Shown here in pieces: positions 9,028 through 17,948 of a stretch of 64,000 nucleotides of DNA. The notes under the pieces are model-generated. The model saw only the letters and a list, made by a program, of their open reading frames with translations, was not told where the DNA came from and ran no database searches. Location of the stretch: NCBI RefSeq assembly GCF_013343235.1, contig NZ_CP040094.1, positions 3,906,501 through 3,970,500 on the forward strand, in the 5' to 3' direction. The stretch's first letter is position 1; the number at the start of each line of letters is the position of its first letter. The position numbers were made by a program, and so were the translations under genes. This DNA is from Nostoc sp. TCL240-02 (lineage in GTDB: Bacteria; Cyanobacteriota; Cyanobacteriia; Cyanobacteriales; Nostocaceae).

Positions 9028-10020
9028 TTATTTCGACAACTCTATTAATTTGTTTGCAAAAAAATGCGGAGTAAAACTAAGACTTAATGCCACTAAAGTC
9101 CGCACATTAAATTTTTGTTTAGTCAGCGCCTGCCAAAAATAAGGACGTGCTACTGCTATCTGTTCACTTCGCAGCAAACCAATCCCCAAAGTTGTATTAG
9201 CCTCTAACCATTTCTGTTGAAAATATACCCTAAATTGCTGCAACCGATCGTCTTCCATAAAAACTTGATAACAGAACATTTCGCTTTTAGCTTTGCGAAT
9301 TTTTGCCTGCATATCTCGACTACCACTGAGCATGGTATCAGTTTGCTCATGGGCACGATATCGCGTTAATCTTTCTGGATAGTAGTAAGCGCCATAACCA
9401 GATATACAACAGAGGTAAGTTAAATATAAATCCCACATTCCGCCAACTTCTGGAGGAATACTATCCCAATCGATAACATTATTGCGAATCACACAAGATG
9501 CAGCAGTGGGTATGCTTTTATCAATTAACCCAATTTTAGAGAAAGGTTGATGAATTCCTTTTGCTAGTTTGTCTCGCTTATAACCGCGTGTATTTTTTTC
9601 AGTTCCAGGATCATTAATTATACTATTTGCATCTATTATATATTGGTCACAAAAAGCGAGAATTAACTCAGAATTTGCTTCTAGTATTGGTACAAGTTTT
9701 GCTAGAAAGTCTTCATTCCAGATATCATCATCGTGAAGACTAGCAACATACTTACCTCGCGCCATTTTGAAGGCGTGTTGCTGGTTAGCAAGCATACCTA
9801 CATTTTGCTCATGTCGCCAAAATCTGATGCGTAAATCTTCAAAAGATGCGACAATGGCTTGAGTATTTTCTGTACTACAATTATCAGAAACAATAATTTC
9901 GATATTTCGATAAGTTTGTTTAATAGCACTAGCGATCGCTTGCTTGAGATAATCTGGCCGATTATAAGTAGGGATAATAACGCTGACTAAAGGCTGTTGG
10001 CATTCTTGAGATAATGACAT
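9028..10020 (-). CDS. glycosyltransferase, GT2 family
   Basis: A 330-residue GT-A enzyme with a textbook start: VSVIIPTYNRPDYLKQAI, then IEIIVSDNCSTENT for nucleotide binding and ASLHDDDIWNEDF as the metal-binding DxD region. The C-terminal 120 residues are less conserved and probably set the acceptor. It sits in the middle of the glycosyltransferase run, 63 bases after the preceding GT4 gene, and is probably in the same transcript. Which sugar it adds is not visible. Confidence 0.87.
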   Translation of the reverse strand: MSLSQECQQPLVSVIIPTYNRPDYLKQAIASAIKQTYRNIEIIVSDNCSTENTQAIVASFEDLRIRFWRHEQNVGMLANQQHAFKMARGKYVASLHDDDIWNEDFLAKLVPILEANSELILAFCDQYIIDANSIINDPGTEKNTRGYKRDKLAKGIHQPFSKIGLIDKSIPTAASCVIRNNVIDWDSIPPEVGGMWDLYLTYLCCISGYGAYYYPERLTRYRAHEQTDTMLSGSRDMQAKIRKAKSEMFCYQVFMEDDRLQQFRVYFQQKWLEANTTLGIGLLRSEQIAVARPYFWQALTKQKFNVRTLVALSLSFTPHFFANKLIELSK

Positions 10021-10083
10021 ATTGTTTTCCTTTATATTTAATAGATAAAAGATGCACCTTATAAAGTATTGACCAAACTCAGC

Positions 10084-11286
10084 TTATTTCACTTGAGGAA
10101 TGCTATATAATTTTTTCGCTCTCGGAGGAAAGTCAGCTATTGTGTTTGTATAAATTGTTCGCAGATTATTTACATGAGCAGCCATTGTAAATTCCTTCAT
10201 CAATAAAGCATGGCCTTGTTCACCCATTTGTCTGCTTTTTTGATAATCTTCATACAAATCATGAATAGCATCAACCAGCTTTTTGATATCATTAGCTGGA
10301 ACCAGAATACCCGTTTCTCCATCTCGTAAATGTTCTGGGATGCCTCCGACTGCACTACCAATTACAGGACGATAATTAGCATAAGCTTCCAGAGTTACAA
10401 GACCGGCAGGTTCAGGCCAAACACTAGGGAATATGACTGTAAAACACTGTTGATAAAGTTGATTTATTTTGTCAGCATCGCACCAACCATGCCAAACAAT
10501 CCGATTACTTAATCCGAGTGTATTTGCTAGTTTTTCTAACCGTGGTCGTTCCCAGCCTTCACCTGCGATATCAAGTTTAATTTGCGGATTTGTATGTATT
10601 AAGGTTTTAAGCAGCCATTCCAGACCTTTATCAGAAACAATGCGACCAACAAACAAAATTCTATGATTTTGATGGACTTCTAAACTTAGAGGAGCAGTCT
10701 TTATTTGCGGTACAGAGATACCACAGTGTAGCGTTACAATTTGCTCAGAAGGTAAACCGTTTTTAATCAACTCTTGACGCACATATTCGCTATTAGCAAC
10801 AAAAGTAATTTTTACCTTTTTTAAGGTATCTAATAACTGATGAGTATTTTGAAGTTCTTTAAGAGTTCGTAACGGTCTGCGGCTACCGCATTTATCTACT
10901 AGTTTACCCCAAGTACAACCCAAGTAAGAGAAGTTGCGATCGCAGATTGTGCGCTGTCCTGCTAAATACTTTGTGCCACTAGGACAGTATATTGAGTGAT
11001 TATGAACACTAAAGACAGTAGGACATTCGCCCGTAAGCTGCAATAATAAATCTGGACTGTGGATGTGCAGCAGCTTGAATTGGCTTTGGTTAACACCCTT
11101 GAGCGATTTTATCACGCGATCGCTAACTTCAGGTGGTCGATGTTCAAACAGAGAAGCTAAATAAGTTTCAACACCTCCACCCTCACCTACATTAAAATTA
11201 GAGCATTGATAAATCAGGTCTTCTTCAAAAATCCCTCTGTGCAATTGTTTATTATTTTGTTTGGCATCATTGATTGAGTTAAGCAT
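10084..11286 (-). CDS. glycosyltransferase, GT4 family
   Basis: A 400-residue GT-B enzyme. After an unusual 25-residue hydrophilic leader comes the NVGEGGGVETYLASLF loop. The middle contains a cysteine-rich stretch (YCPSGTKYLAGQRTICDR, then GCTWG and DKCG) seen in some bacterial GT4 enzymes and possibly metal-binding. The C-terminal half shows LFVGRIVSDKGLEWLL and WPEPAGLVTLEAYANYRPVI, the donor site. The preceding gene ends 71 bases upstream, and it is followed after 63 bases by a GT2 gene, so it is likely part of the hepC-hepA transcription unit. Confidence 0.85.
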   Translation of the reverse strand: MLNSINDAKQNNKQLHRGIFEEDLIYQCSNFNVGEGGGVETYLASLFEHRPPEVSDRVIKSLKGVNQSQFKLLHIHSPDLLLQLTGECPTVFSVHNHSIYCPSGTKYLAGQRTICDRNFSYLGCTWGKLVDKCGSRRPLRTLKELQNTHQLLDTLKKVKITFVANSEYVRQELIKNGLPSEQIVTLHCGISVPQIKTAPLSLEVHQNHRILFVGRIVSDKGLEWLLKTLIHTNPQIKLDIAGEGWERPRLEKLANTLGLSNRIVWHGWCDADKINQLYQQCFTVIFPSVWPEPAGLVTLEAYANYRPVIGSAVGGIPEHLRDGETGILVPANDIKKLVDAIHDLYEDYQKSRQMGEQGHALLMKEFTMAAHVNNLRTIYTNTIADFPPRAKKLYSIPQVK

Positions 11287-11357
11287 TAATCACCATTCGT
11301 CTTTACGTTATTATTAATTTAGATTCCTCATATCAATAGAGGCTTATCTTCATCAAC

Positions 11358-12197
11358 TTATATGCCAACATTAAACCAAAGCTTGTGTCTAACATCACTC
11401 ACATAATGTCTGAGAGCAATGTTTTTACTTGCAGATTTATCTGGATAGATGAACTGATCTTCTACATTGAGAACATATTTATTTGAGCATAGAGGTCTAC
11501 CATGATTGTGGTGCATTGTCAAATGGACAATTGTTTGTTCAGTAAAATAACTAGGAACTTCTTGAAGATTTGCTAAACGTTCGATGGCAAAACTCCAGTC
11601 AAATTCATGCCTAAATAATATAAATCCACCATTTACAGGATTTGACTTTTCAGACTCATCATAAATAATTCGCTCGTCAAGCGACATAGAACAATCAGGT
11701 AGATAAAGAGAGTATTTTTCGTCCGACTTACTCAAATCAATTAAGTCAATCCCGCCAGGAAAAAATAAAATATCTGAATCAGTGTAAATCGTAGTACCAT
11801 TAACAGGAATAGACATCAATGCCGACAACTTTCTGCCCATTGGATGCAGTTGGGCATAATCAAGAACACATTGAGGTAAATCTGTTCTCAGGAAGTTTTG
11901 TAAAAGTATTACCTGAACGCAGGGATGAATGCGGCGGAGTAAATTACAACTAGAATCAGTATAACTGCCATCAGAAACTACAGTAAATGTCTCTGGAATG
12001 CCGATATGACGAATGAATGAGCGAATACTTGCCACTTGTTCTGGTAAATCGCGTTCGCATGATAAGGCATAGATACTTACTGGAACTTGCCGAGTTTGTT
12101 TGATGGGAATACTGACAATCTGAGAAAGGGCTGCTTTATATAGAGAGCGATTAAATTTACCCTGAATTTTAGCAGTGTGGTAGCCTATATTTACCAT
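11358..12197 (-). CDS. putative GT-A type glycosyltransferase, family not recognised
   Basis: A 279-residue soluble protein with no signal peptide or membrane segment. The central TIYTDSDILFFPGGIDL segment is a DxD motif in the context expected for a GT-A nucleotide-sugar transferase. The preceding MGRKLSALMSIPV stretch and the later NGGFILFRHEFDW are compatible with donor and acceptor loops. I do not recognise the subfamily. It lies directly after hepA (82 bases) and before a GT4 gene, so a role in building the same polysaccharide is inferred from position. Confidence 0.6.
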   Translation of the reverse strand: MVNIGYHTAKIQGKFNRSLYKAALSQIVSIPIKQTRQVPVSIYALSCERDLPEQVASIRSFIRHIGIPETFTVVSDGSYTDSSCNLLRRIHPCVQVILLQNFLRTDLPQCVLDYAQLHPMGRKLSALMSIPVNGTTIYTDSDILFFPGGIDLIDLSKSDEKYSLYLPDCSMSLDERIIYDESEKSNPVNGGFILFRHEFDWSFAIERLANLQEVPSYFTEQTIVHLTMHHNHGRPLCSNKYVLNVEDQFIYPDKSASKNIALRHYVSDVRHKLWFNVGI

Positions 12198-12240
12198 TTA
12201 CTTTTCCTCGTTAAAATTATCAATAACTGAGTAGGGAAAT

Positions 12241-12289
12241 GAATTCGTAATTTGCAAATTACAAATTACGAATTACAAATTACGAATTA
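12241..12289. repeat. AT-rich imperfect repeat (aattacgaatta / aaattac)
   Basis: An array of aattacgaatta and aaattac units, a common intergenic repeat type in Nostoc. It reaches into hepA: the last two codons (Asn, Ser) and the stop of hepA lie inside it. Confidence 0.65.
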
Positions 12290-14121
12290 TAGTATTGCAT
12301 CTGGTGATATTCCCAAAGCTTGCCTTGGCGTGCGAGTAATTCTTGATACTTGCCCTGTTCTACTATCCGTCCTGCTTCCAAGACCACAACTTTATCTGCT
12401 TTTGCAATAGTAGAAAGACGGTGAGCGATCGCAATTACTGTTCTACCCACAGATAGCTTTTCTAATGAATCTTGAATTAAGCGCTCAGATACAGAATCTA
12501 AGGCGCTAGTTGCTTCATCCAAAATCAAAATTTCTGGGTTCCTTAGTAGTGCGCGTGCGATCGCAATTCGCTGTCTTTGTCCTCCAGATAATCTAACACC
12601 CCGATCTCCCAATTGGGTATTAAAACCTTCGGGCATTTCTAAAATAAATTCCAGTGCATTCGCTAATTTAGCAGCTTCTTGAATTTGCTCATTAGTGGCT
12701 TGTGGAGTGCCATAAGCAATGTTTTGCCAAACATCAGTATTGAAGATAAATGTATCCTGACTGACAACAGCTATTTTCCGACGTAGAGAGTTAATTTCAA
12801 ACAGTCTTATATCAACTTCATCGATATAAACATTTCCCTCTGTGGCATTGTAAAATCGGGGAATTAAATCAGCAAGGGTAGTTTTACCAGCACCAGATGC
12901 TCCTACTAGTGCAGTCATTTTTCCCTTTTCAATAGTTAGGGTAATGTTATGTAGTACTATGTTTTGGTCATCATAACCGAAATCTACAGATACTAAATTT
13001 ATTGCTCTTTCTAAAGCCTTAAACTGAAGTTTTCCATTCTGGAAATAATTTTTATCATCACTTTTCAACAGATTTTTAATATTGTCTGCCGAACCATGTA
13101 GAGTACTGAGATATGCTCGTGTACCATTAATATCTTGAACAAACGGGATGAAGCGAAATAGCACAAAGAAAAATGTTAGCAAAGAAGCAACTTGAAGCGT
13201 TCCATTAGTAACCAGGCTAGTGAATGCCAAAATAATCATTCCCACCAATACTGTAGTAGCTACCCCTTCAGCAATTGGCTTGACAAGTGTCCACGTGAAG
13301 ACAACTTTAGTTGTAGTACTTACTACCTTGTCGCTAGCTTTGTAGTAACGCTGGCGCTCAAATTCTTGAGTACCACAAGAATGAACAGTGCGAATGCCAT
13401 TAATAAATTCTATGGCTGTTGATGTAAAGTTAGCATTGGCAGTTGTCATACCAAAACTGGATTCTCTGACTCTGGCATTCAGATTAGATAACCCTACACC
13501 TAAAAGTGTAAATAGTAATGCTGAAATTACAGTTAGTTGCCATGATATCAAAAACATTGAGATTAAGTAGACAAGAGTTGTTATCCCTCTAGTTACTAAA
13601 AATGCTGCACCACTAAAACCCTGTCTAATTCTTTCAATTTCTGTGGTTATTGTGTTAATTAGTTCGCCAGAACGAGTTTTGGCAAAGTAACTTAACGATA
13701 AGGATTGTAACTGTTCAAAAATTTGCTTGCGTAAGCGATCGCCAAAATACAGTTGGGATAGTTCAGTATAAACTAGTCCAAAATAATTAAAGGCAACACG
13801 TAGCCAAGTACTTAATAATATCAGTGAAGATATGCGGTATAGACGGTTAATTGATGATGACTTAGATCCTAAGACTAAAGTATCAAACCATTCTATTCCT
13901 GTTTGGACAGGTTGAGCGTTGGGACTAGTTAAGCTTTGCAAGAAGGAAAGTAAAAAACCAATACTTACTCCTTCAAAGGTTGCTGCTAAAATCGAGAATG
14001 TCAGAGCTAAAATTACTATTTTGCGGAAGTGTTTAAATTCTCGCAATATCAAAGAGTTGTCTTGCCAAAAGCTAGAAGCTTTGAGCAGACTACGAAATTT
14101 TTGAGGAAGTTGAAAATTCAT
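12280..14121 (-). CDS. hepA: HepA-like ABC exporter (heterocyst envelope polysaccharide)
   Basis: A 613-residue fused ABC half-transporter that works as a homodimer in the inner membrane. Residues about 30-345 hold six membrane helices. The nucleotide-binding domain has Walker A GASGAGKTT, signature LSGGQRQR, Walker B ILILDEATS and the switch histidine in IAHRLS, all intact. Length and sequence agree well with HepA of Anabaena, which is required to deposit the polysaccharide layer of the heterocyst envelope. The neighbouring hepC supports the assignment. The gap to hepC is 114 bases and contains a strong hairpin (14198-14228), so the two genes may differ in expression. The substrate is inferred to be the lipid-linked polysaccharide unit. 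Confidence 0.87.
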   Translation of the reverse strand: MNFQLPQKFRSLLKASSFWQDNSLILREFKHFRKIVILALTFSILAATFEGVSIGFLLSFLQSLTSPNAQPVQTGIEWFDTLVLGSKSSSINRLYRISSLILLSTWLRVAFNYFGLVYTELSQLYFGDRLRKQIFEQLQSLSLSYFAKTRSGELINTITTEIERIRQGFSGAAFLVTRGITTLVYLISMFLISWQLTVISALLFTLLGVGLSNLNARVRESSFGMTTANANFTSTAIEFINGIRTVHSCGTQEFERQRYYKASDKVVSTTTKVVFTWTLVKPIAEGVATTVLVGMIILAFTSLVTNGTLQVASLLTFFFVLFRFIPFVQDINGTRAYLSTLHGSADNIKNLLKSDDKNYFQNGKLQFKALERAINLVSVDFGYDDQNIVLHNITLTIEKGKMTALVGASGAGKTTLADLIPRFYNATEGNVYIDEVDIRLFEINSLRRKIAVVSQDTFIFNTDVWQNIAYGTPQATNEQIQEAAKLANALEFILEMPEGFNTQLGDRGVRLSGGQRQRIAIARALLRNPEILILDEATSALDSVSERLIQDSLEKLSVGRTVIAIAHRLSTIAKADKVVVLEAGRIVEQGKYQELLARQGKLWEYHQMQYYNS

Positions 14122-14197
14122 GGATTTTATAATAATAGTTTGGCAAGGTAGAGAGACCGCTATAGATGCAATGTAAGTAATTTTTGCGTTAGCCTCA

Positions 14198-14228
14198 GTG
14201 CGGTAGATGAAATCATCAATTACCGCAC
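14198..14228 (-). terminator. intercistronic hairpin between hepC and hepA
   Basis: Arms gtgcggta and taccgcac (8 bp) enclose a second inner stem gatga/tcatc. It lies 7 bases after the hepC stop. There is no long T-run, so attenuation, RNA processing or mRNA 3'-end protection are all possible. Confidence 0.45.
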
Positions 14229-14235
14229 AGATGAA

Positions 14236-14961
14236 TTACAGTGTTTGGCTATCTAGATGTAACAGGTGAGACTGTGCCTCTACTTCCCAGGAAGCTTTAA
14301 TGTCTGGTAGTTTATTTAGCTGTACTGCATCTTCTAAAGTCCAGCAATTAGATCCACCACCAGTCAAACTCATGTCACCCCGCAGCACGTTAAATAACTG
14401 TGGGAGATTGTCGAGATTGTATTTACCCATCCAACGCCCTAGTGGTGTAATGTTGTGCGTGTAAAACTTCATTGCTTGAAAGAGTTTACCCCGTTCTCCA
14501 ACACGCCATTCACGGCAAAAAAGCGTTCCTGGTGAGTAAACCTGCACTAATGCAATCAATCCCAGCATTACTGGACTTACTAATAGCAGTAGTACCAAAG
14601 CAGCAATCCAATCAATTAGTCGCTGCAATTGTCTCCAGGGTTGGTTAGAAGGTTTATTGCCAGCTGGTATGCTGAGGAATATTGGTTTTTGAGCTTCTTG
14701 ACATGCATCTGCCCAAAACCTCAGCAAAGTTTCACCCAGCTTTGGATCTATGTTTACCAAACTTACAGGAGAATGTTGTAAGCATTCTACTAGCGATCGC
14801 TTACTATTTAATGCAGGCAGATGTGGTTGTTTCACTCGTCCAGGCTGCTTTACCAACAGCTGACCCCGCCGCCACAGGAGTGTGCAGTACCCACGATTAT
14901 CTTGGTGTTCCTGGGTTACATCATATAAATTCTCTAGAGTTGGAATTATTGAAGTTGTCAT
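14236..14961 (-). CDS. hepC: HepC-like sugar-1-phosphate transferase (divergent)
   Basis: A 241-residue protein. Residues 1-115 are hydrophilic and unrecognised. Then comes a bacterial sugar transferase core: one hydrophobic re-entrant segment (about 119-140), the CREWRVGERGKLFQAMKF stretch, and YNLDNLPQLFNVLRGDMSL near residue 190. Such enzymes load a sugar-phosphate onto undecaprenyl phosphate and so start the repeat unit. Two signature positions differ from the family: the catalytic Asp-Glu pair of LDELPQ is Asp-Asn here, and the VGPRP motif is TGGGS. HepC proteins are reported as envelope polysaccharide genes next to hepA, which fits the location. Activity could be altered or depend on a partner. 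It is preceded by a 633-base leader and terminators, so it probably starts a transcription unit. Confidence 0.78.
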   Translation of the reverse strand: MTTSIIPTLENLYDVTQEHQDNRGYCTLLWRRGQLLVKQPGRVKQPHLPALNSKRSLVECLQHSPVSLVNIDPKLGETLLRFWADACQEAQKPIFLSIPAGNKPSNQPWRQLQRLIDWIAALVLLLLVSPVMLGLIALVQVYSPGTLFCREWRVGERGKLFQAMKFYTHNITPLGRWMGKYNLDNLPQLFNVLRGDMSLTGGGSNCWTLEDAVQLNKLPDIKASWEVEAQSHLLHLDSQTL

Positions 14962-15492
14962 AATGTCTTTGGGTTTATACAGGAGTGAATTACTGAGGCG
15001 TTATCAAAGGCTATTAATGCCAAAGACCCAAATCCGAATCTTGTTGTAAGTCCAAATTGGAGAGAATTGAGGGTAAAAATATGTTGTTACTATTTGCCAC
15101 TCAGCCAAGCACATATCGTACAGAATTCTGCTTGTGTAGAGGTTTACAAATCAACGTTACTATCAATATTCATGGGCAATCGGTATTTTCCGGTAACTAC
15201 TGAAAGTAGAAATATGTAGAGAGAAATTACCCATAAATTTATATCTACGTTTACTTGCACTGAGGTGTTTGTTGTATCGATAGATTTACCAAAACCAGTC
15301 TGCTCGTATCTTCTAGCCTTTGTGAAGTGCTTTAATCTCTAGAATATAAGACTATTTAGGAATAGCGATCGCTCAAATAAATTCTTTATTTACTCTTTAA
15401 AGAGCCAGTAATTTCTCTGAAAACCCATAAAGATCGCATAAATATACTAAAATTTTCCTGATAGCAATAAAATTAAATTTTGCTCATTAAAA
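14962..15492 (-). promoter_or_regulatory. long leader upstream of hepC
   Basis: A non-coding stretch between the terminators of the Wzc-like gene and hepC. It should contain the promoter of the hepC-hepA unit. A near match to the NtcA box, gtagaaatatgtag at 15206-15219, differs at one position from GTA-N8-TAC. I could not identify a convincing -10 element. Confidence 0.4.
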
Positions 15493-15522
15493 AGTAGGGC
15501 ATCACAGATGTGCTACCCTACT
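15493..15522 (-). terminator. hairpin with U-run after the Wzc-like gene
   Basis: Arms of 14 bp with two mismatches (agtaggg... and ...ccctact) and a two-base loop. On the minus strand it is followed directly by TTTTTAATG, as expected of a rho-independent terminator. Confidence 0.6.
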
Positions 15523-15545
15523 ATGTGTTGTATTTAAACTAATTA

Positions 15546-15577
15546 GATCCCCGACTTATATAAAGAAGTCGGGGATC
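15546..15577 (-). terminator. perfect 12-bp hairpin just after the Wzc-like gene
   Basis: Arms gatccccgactt and aagtcggggatc surround an 8-base loop, 17 bases beyond the stop codon. It has no T-run of its own and works, if at all, together with the hairpin at 15493-15522. Confidence 0.5.
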
Positions 15578-15594
15578 AATCGCAGCCATACTAG

Positions 15595-17844
15595 CTACTT
15601 TTCTACAGCTTGTCGCAAAGCTAATTGCTGTTGTTTGATATAAGGTACGTAATTACTACTAGAGTTTGATACCCCGTTAGCTACAACCCCAATCAGGTTT
15701 AACTTACTTAGCATTGCTGTAGCCTGAGTAAGCTGACTTCGAGTCACAATACCAATGCTTGCCACCATAACCACGCTACGACAAGATGATGCGGTAAGCA
15801 TGGCATCCACCAAGCCGAGAACTGGGGGAGCGTCTATGAGTACCAAATCATAGTTTTCCTCAAAAGCTGCCATCAATTGCATCATTCGAGGAGAACTCAA
15901 CAGATTAGCTGGGTCAGCAGGTTTAGGGCCAGCAGTCAAAATATCGATGTAGGAAGAACCTGCGTATTGAAGACTAATCTGGCTGGGTAGACTTGCATCA
16001 CTTGCTAGTAGAGTTGAAAGCCCCTGTTCATTAGGAAGATTCAGTTGGTGGTGCAAACTCGGATCGCGTAAGTTGGCATCAATTAGTAACACCCTTTTGT
16101 GTAAACGGGCAGCACTCATCGCTAAACCTAACGCCAAAGCTGACTTACCCTCATCTGGTAAAGCTGAGGTAATCATCAAAGACTTCAAGTTAGCAACAGT
16201 GTTTAAAAGTTCAATGTTCTTGTAAATCAGATCCAACGATTCCCAACGCGGTGGAGATTGCAATACCTGAATTGTCCAAGGGGCGAGAACTTCTGGCTTG
16301 CCAAAGGGCAATTTAATCATTGATTCTCTGGGTTTAGCTGGCGGTAACTTGGGGGTTGTTCCCAACAAAGGTAGAGCCATTTGCTTCTCTAACTCAGCAG
16401 TGGTATGAACTGCATCATCAGCAGAATCTCGAATGAAGGCAGTAATGCCTCCTAACATCAACCCAACCACAGCACCTAACAGCAAGTTCTGCTGAAGATT
16501 GGGGCCTAATTGTGTGCCTTTTTGGGGATCTTCTACCACTTCCCAATTAAATCCACCCTTGGAAAGTTCTTGCCGCAATTGTTGTTCTGCTCTTAAAAGT
16601 TGCTCTAACCTTTCACGGCTAAATTGCAACTGCGGTAGCATCCGATTGTAATAAGCTAACAGAGGCGGGAAGCGTTTGATTTCCAAACGTAGCTCGTTTT
16701 CTTTCTGAGCTAAACTTTGATCGCGAGCAGTTAAAGCAACTATAGTTGTCTGCGTTTCTACTAACTGACCAGCAAGACTAAGATCAATTTGACCAAGTTG
16801 TCCTTTTTCCAGAAGAGAGTCTCCAGAAGTGAATCCACTAGCAGACTTTCCGCCTAAAGTCCTTCCTACTTCTTGTTGCAATAATTCCTTCTGACCCTGA
16901 AGCTGTTCTTTGAGCTTTTGCACATTTGGAGTCTGATCTGTAAAGCGTAAGCGTTCTTGTGCTAGTGCCAATTCGCTTTTTTGGATTTCGTTTAGTAAGC
17001 CTTGATAGCGAGTAGACTGACTCAAACGAGAAGCAACTAGAGCATTTTGAGGAGAACGGTTAAGTTGTTCTTCCAAAGATTTTTGGCGTGCTAAGGCCTC
17101 GCCATACTGAGCGCGAGTTGTCTGTCTTTCTTGAGCGATATTATTTAAAGCTGTCTCAATCGCTTTGGCCTGTGACTCTGGATCAATTAAGTTCTGATTT
17201 CTGCGAAATCTTTGTAAATTAGTCTCAGATGCGTTTACTTCTTCACTGGCTTTACTTAACTGTTCTCTAATAATTTGCAGACCTTTTTGTAACCGCGAAG
17301 TCTGCTGTTGTTTGTTATATTCCAGATAAACTTGTCGAATTGCACCGAGGACTTTTTGTGTCTTTTCTGGATCTCCAGCAGTGTATTCAACTTGAAAGAT
17401 TTTTGTAGCGACATTATCTTCTTTACTTCTCAATTGAGTTAAGACCAAAGAAGCTTTAATTTCAGATGTACTGATATCTGGATAATCAGACTGAAGTTTA
17501 TCAACTGCTTTTTGGATAAGTCCAGAACTCTGCATCAAGTTAAGCTGAGTTGCAGTATCTATGACAATATTAGAGTCAGTAAACTGGCTATCTACCCCTG
17601 CTCCTTCTTTCTTACCTTGATAGTTAGATTCTACTAGCAGTTGCATTGAACTTTTATAAGTTGGTTTGGTTTTTAAAGTTACCATACCTGCTATAGCAAT
17701 AGAACTAATTAATACTGCTAAAAACCAAGGAAATCTTCGCACAAATACGGCAAACAATTGTCCGTAAGTTGGCTCAGTTTCAGAGGCTGGAGTTATATGA
17801 GGATTTAGGCTAGTTTGAACCACTTTTATTATCCTTGTCTTCAA
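15595..17844 (-). CDS. Wzc-like polysaccharide co-polymerase / BY-type tyrosine kinase
   Basis: A 749-residue inner-membrane protein. A Wzz-type chain-length domain is flanked by membrane helices at about residues 37-57 and 450-470, with long coiled-coil segments between them (residues about 190-330 and 380-440). The cytoplasmic C-terminal domain is a BY-kinase: Walker A PDEGKSALA, Walker A' VLLIDANLRDPSLH, Walker B YDLVLIDAPP. The Walker A lacks the usual Thr after Ser, and the C-terminal tail has only two tyrosines instead of a Tyr cluster, so autophosphorylation may be weak. It would control chain length and export. It lies 104 bases after a GT4 gene and is followed by two hairpins, so it probably ends a transcription unit. 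Confidence 0.85.
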   Translation of the reverse strand: MKTRIIKVVQTSLNPHITPASETEPTYGQLFAVFVRRFPWFLAVLISSIAIAGMVTLKTKPTYKSSMQLLVESNYQGKKEGAGVDSQFTDSNIVIDTATQLNLMQSSGLIQKAVDKLQSDYPDISTSEIKASLVLTQLRSKEDNVATKIFQVEYTAGDPEKTQKVLGAIRQVYLEYNKQQQTSRLQKGLQIIREQLSKASEEVNASETNLQRFRRNQNLIDPESQAKAIETALNNIAQERQTTRAQYGEALARQKSLEEQLNRSPQNALVASRLSQSTRYQGLLNEIQKSELALAQERLRFTDQTPNVQKLKEQLQGQKELLQQEVGRTLGGKSASGFTSGDSLLEKGQLGQIDLSLAGQLVETQTTIVALTARDQSLAQKENELRLEIKRFPPLLAYYNRMLPQLQFSRERLEQLLRAEQQLRQELSKGGFNWEVVEDPQKGTQLGPNLQQNLLLGAVVGLMLGGITAFIRDSADDAVHTTAELEKQMALPLLGTTPKLPPAKPRESMIKLPFGKPEVLAPWTIQVLQSPPRWESLDLIYKNIELLNTVANLKSLMITSALPDEGKSALALGLAMSAARLHKRVLLIDANLRDPSLHHQLNLPNEQGLSTLLASDASLPSQISLQYAGSSYIDILTAGPKPADPANLLSSPRMMQLMAAFEENYDLVLIDAPPVLGLVDAMLTASSCRSVVMVASIGIVTRSQLTQATAMLSKLNLIGVVANGVSNSSSNYVPYIKQQQLALRQAVEK

Positions 17845-17948
17845 GACTTACGCTAAGAGATATCCCGAATAGTACCTATTTTTTCACAACCCGCCGAGGA
17901 CGATAGATAAAATGATAGGTAATCTTATAGTGTCAAAAGATTCCGAAA

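Noticed and set aside
15206..15219. Possible NtcA box upstream of hepC
   Set aside because: One of the six fixed positions is wrong and such near matches are frequent in AT-rich DNA; kept only as a note in the leader region.
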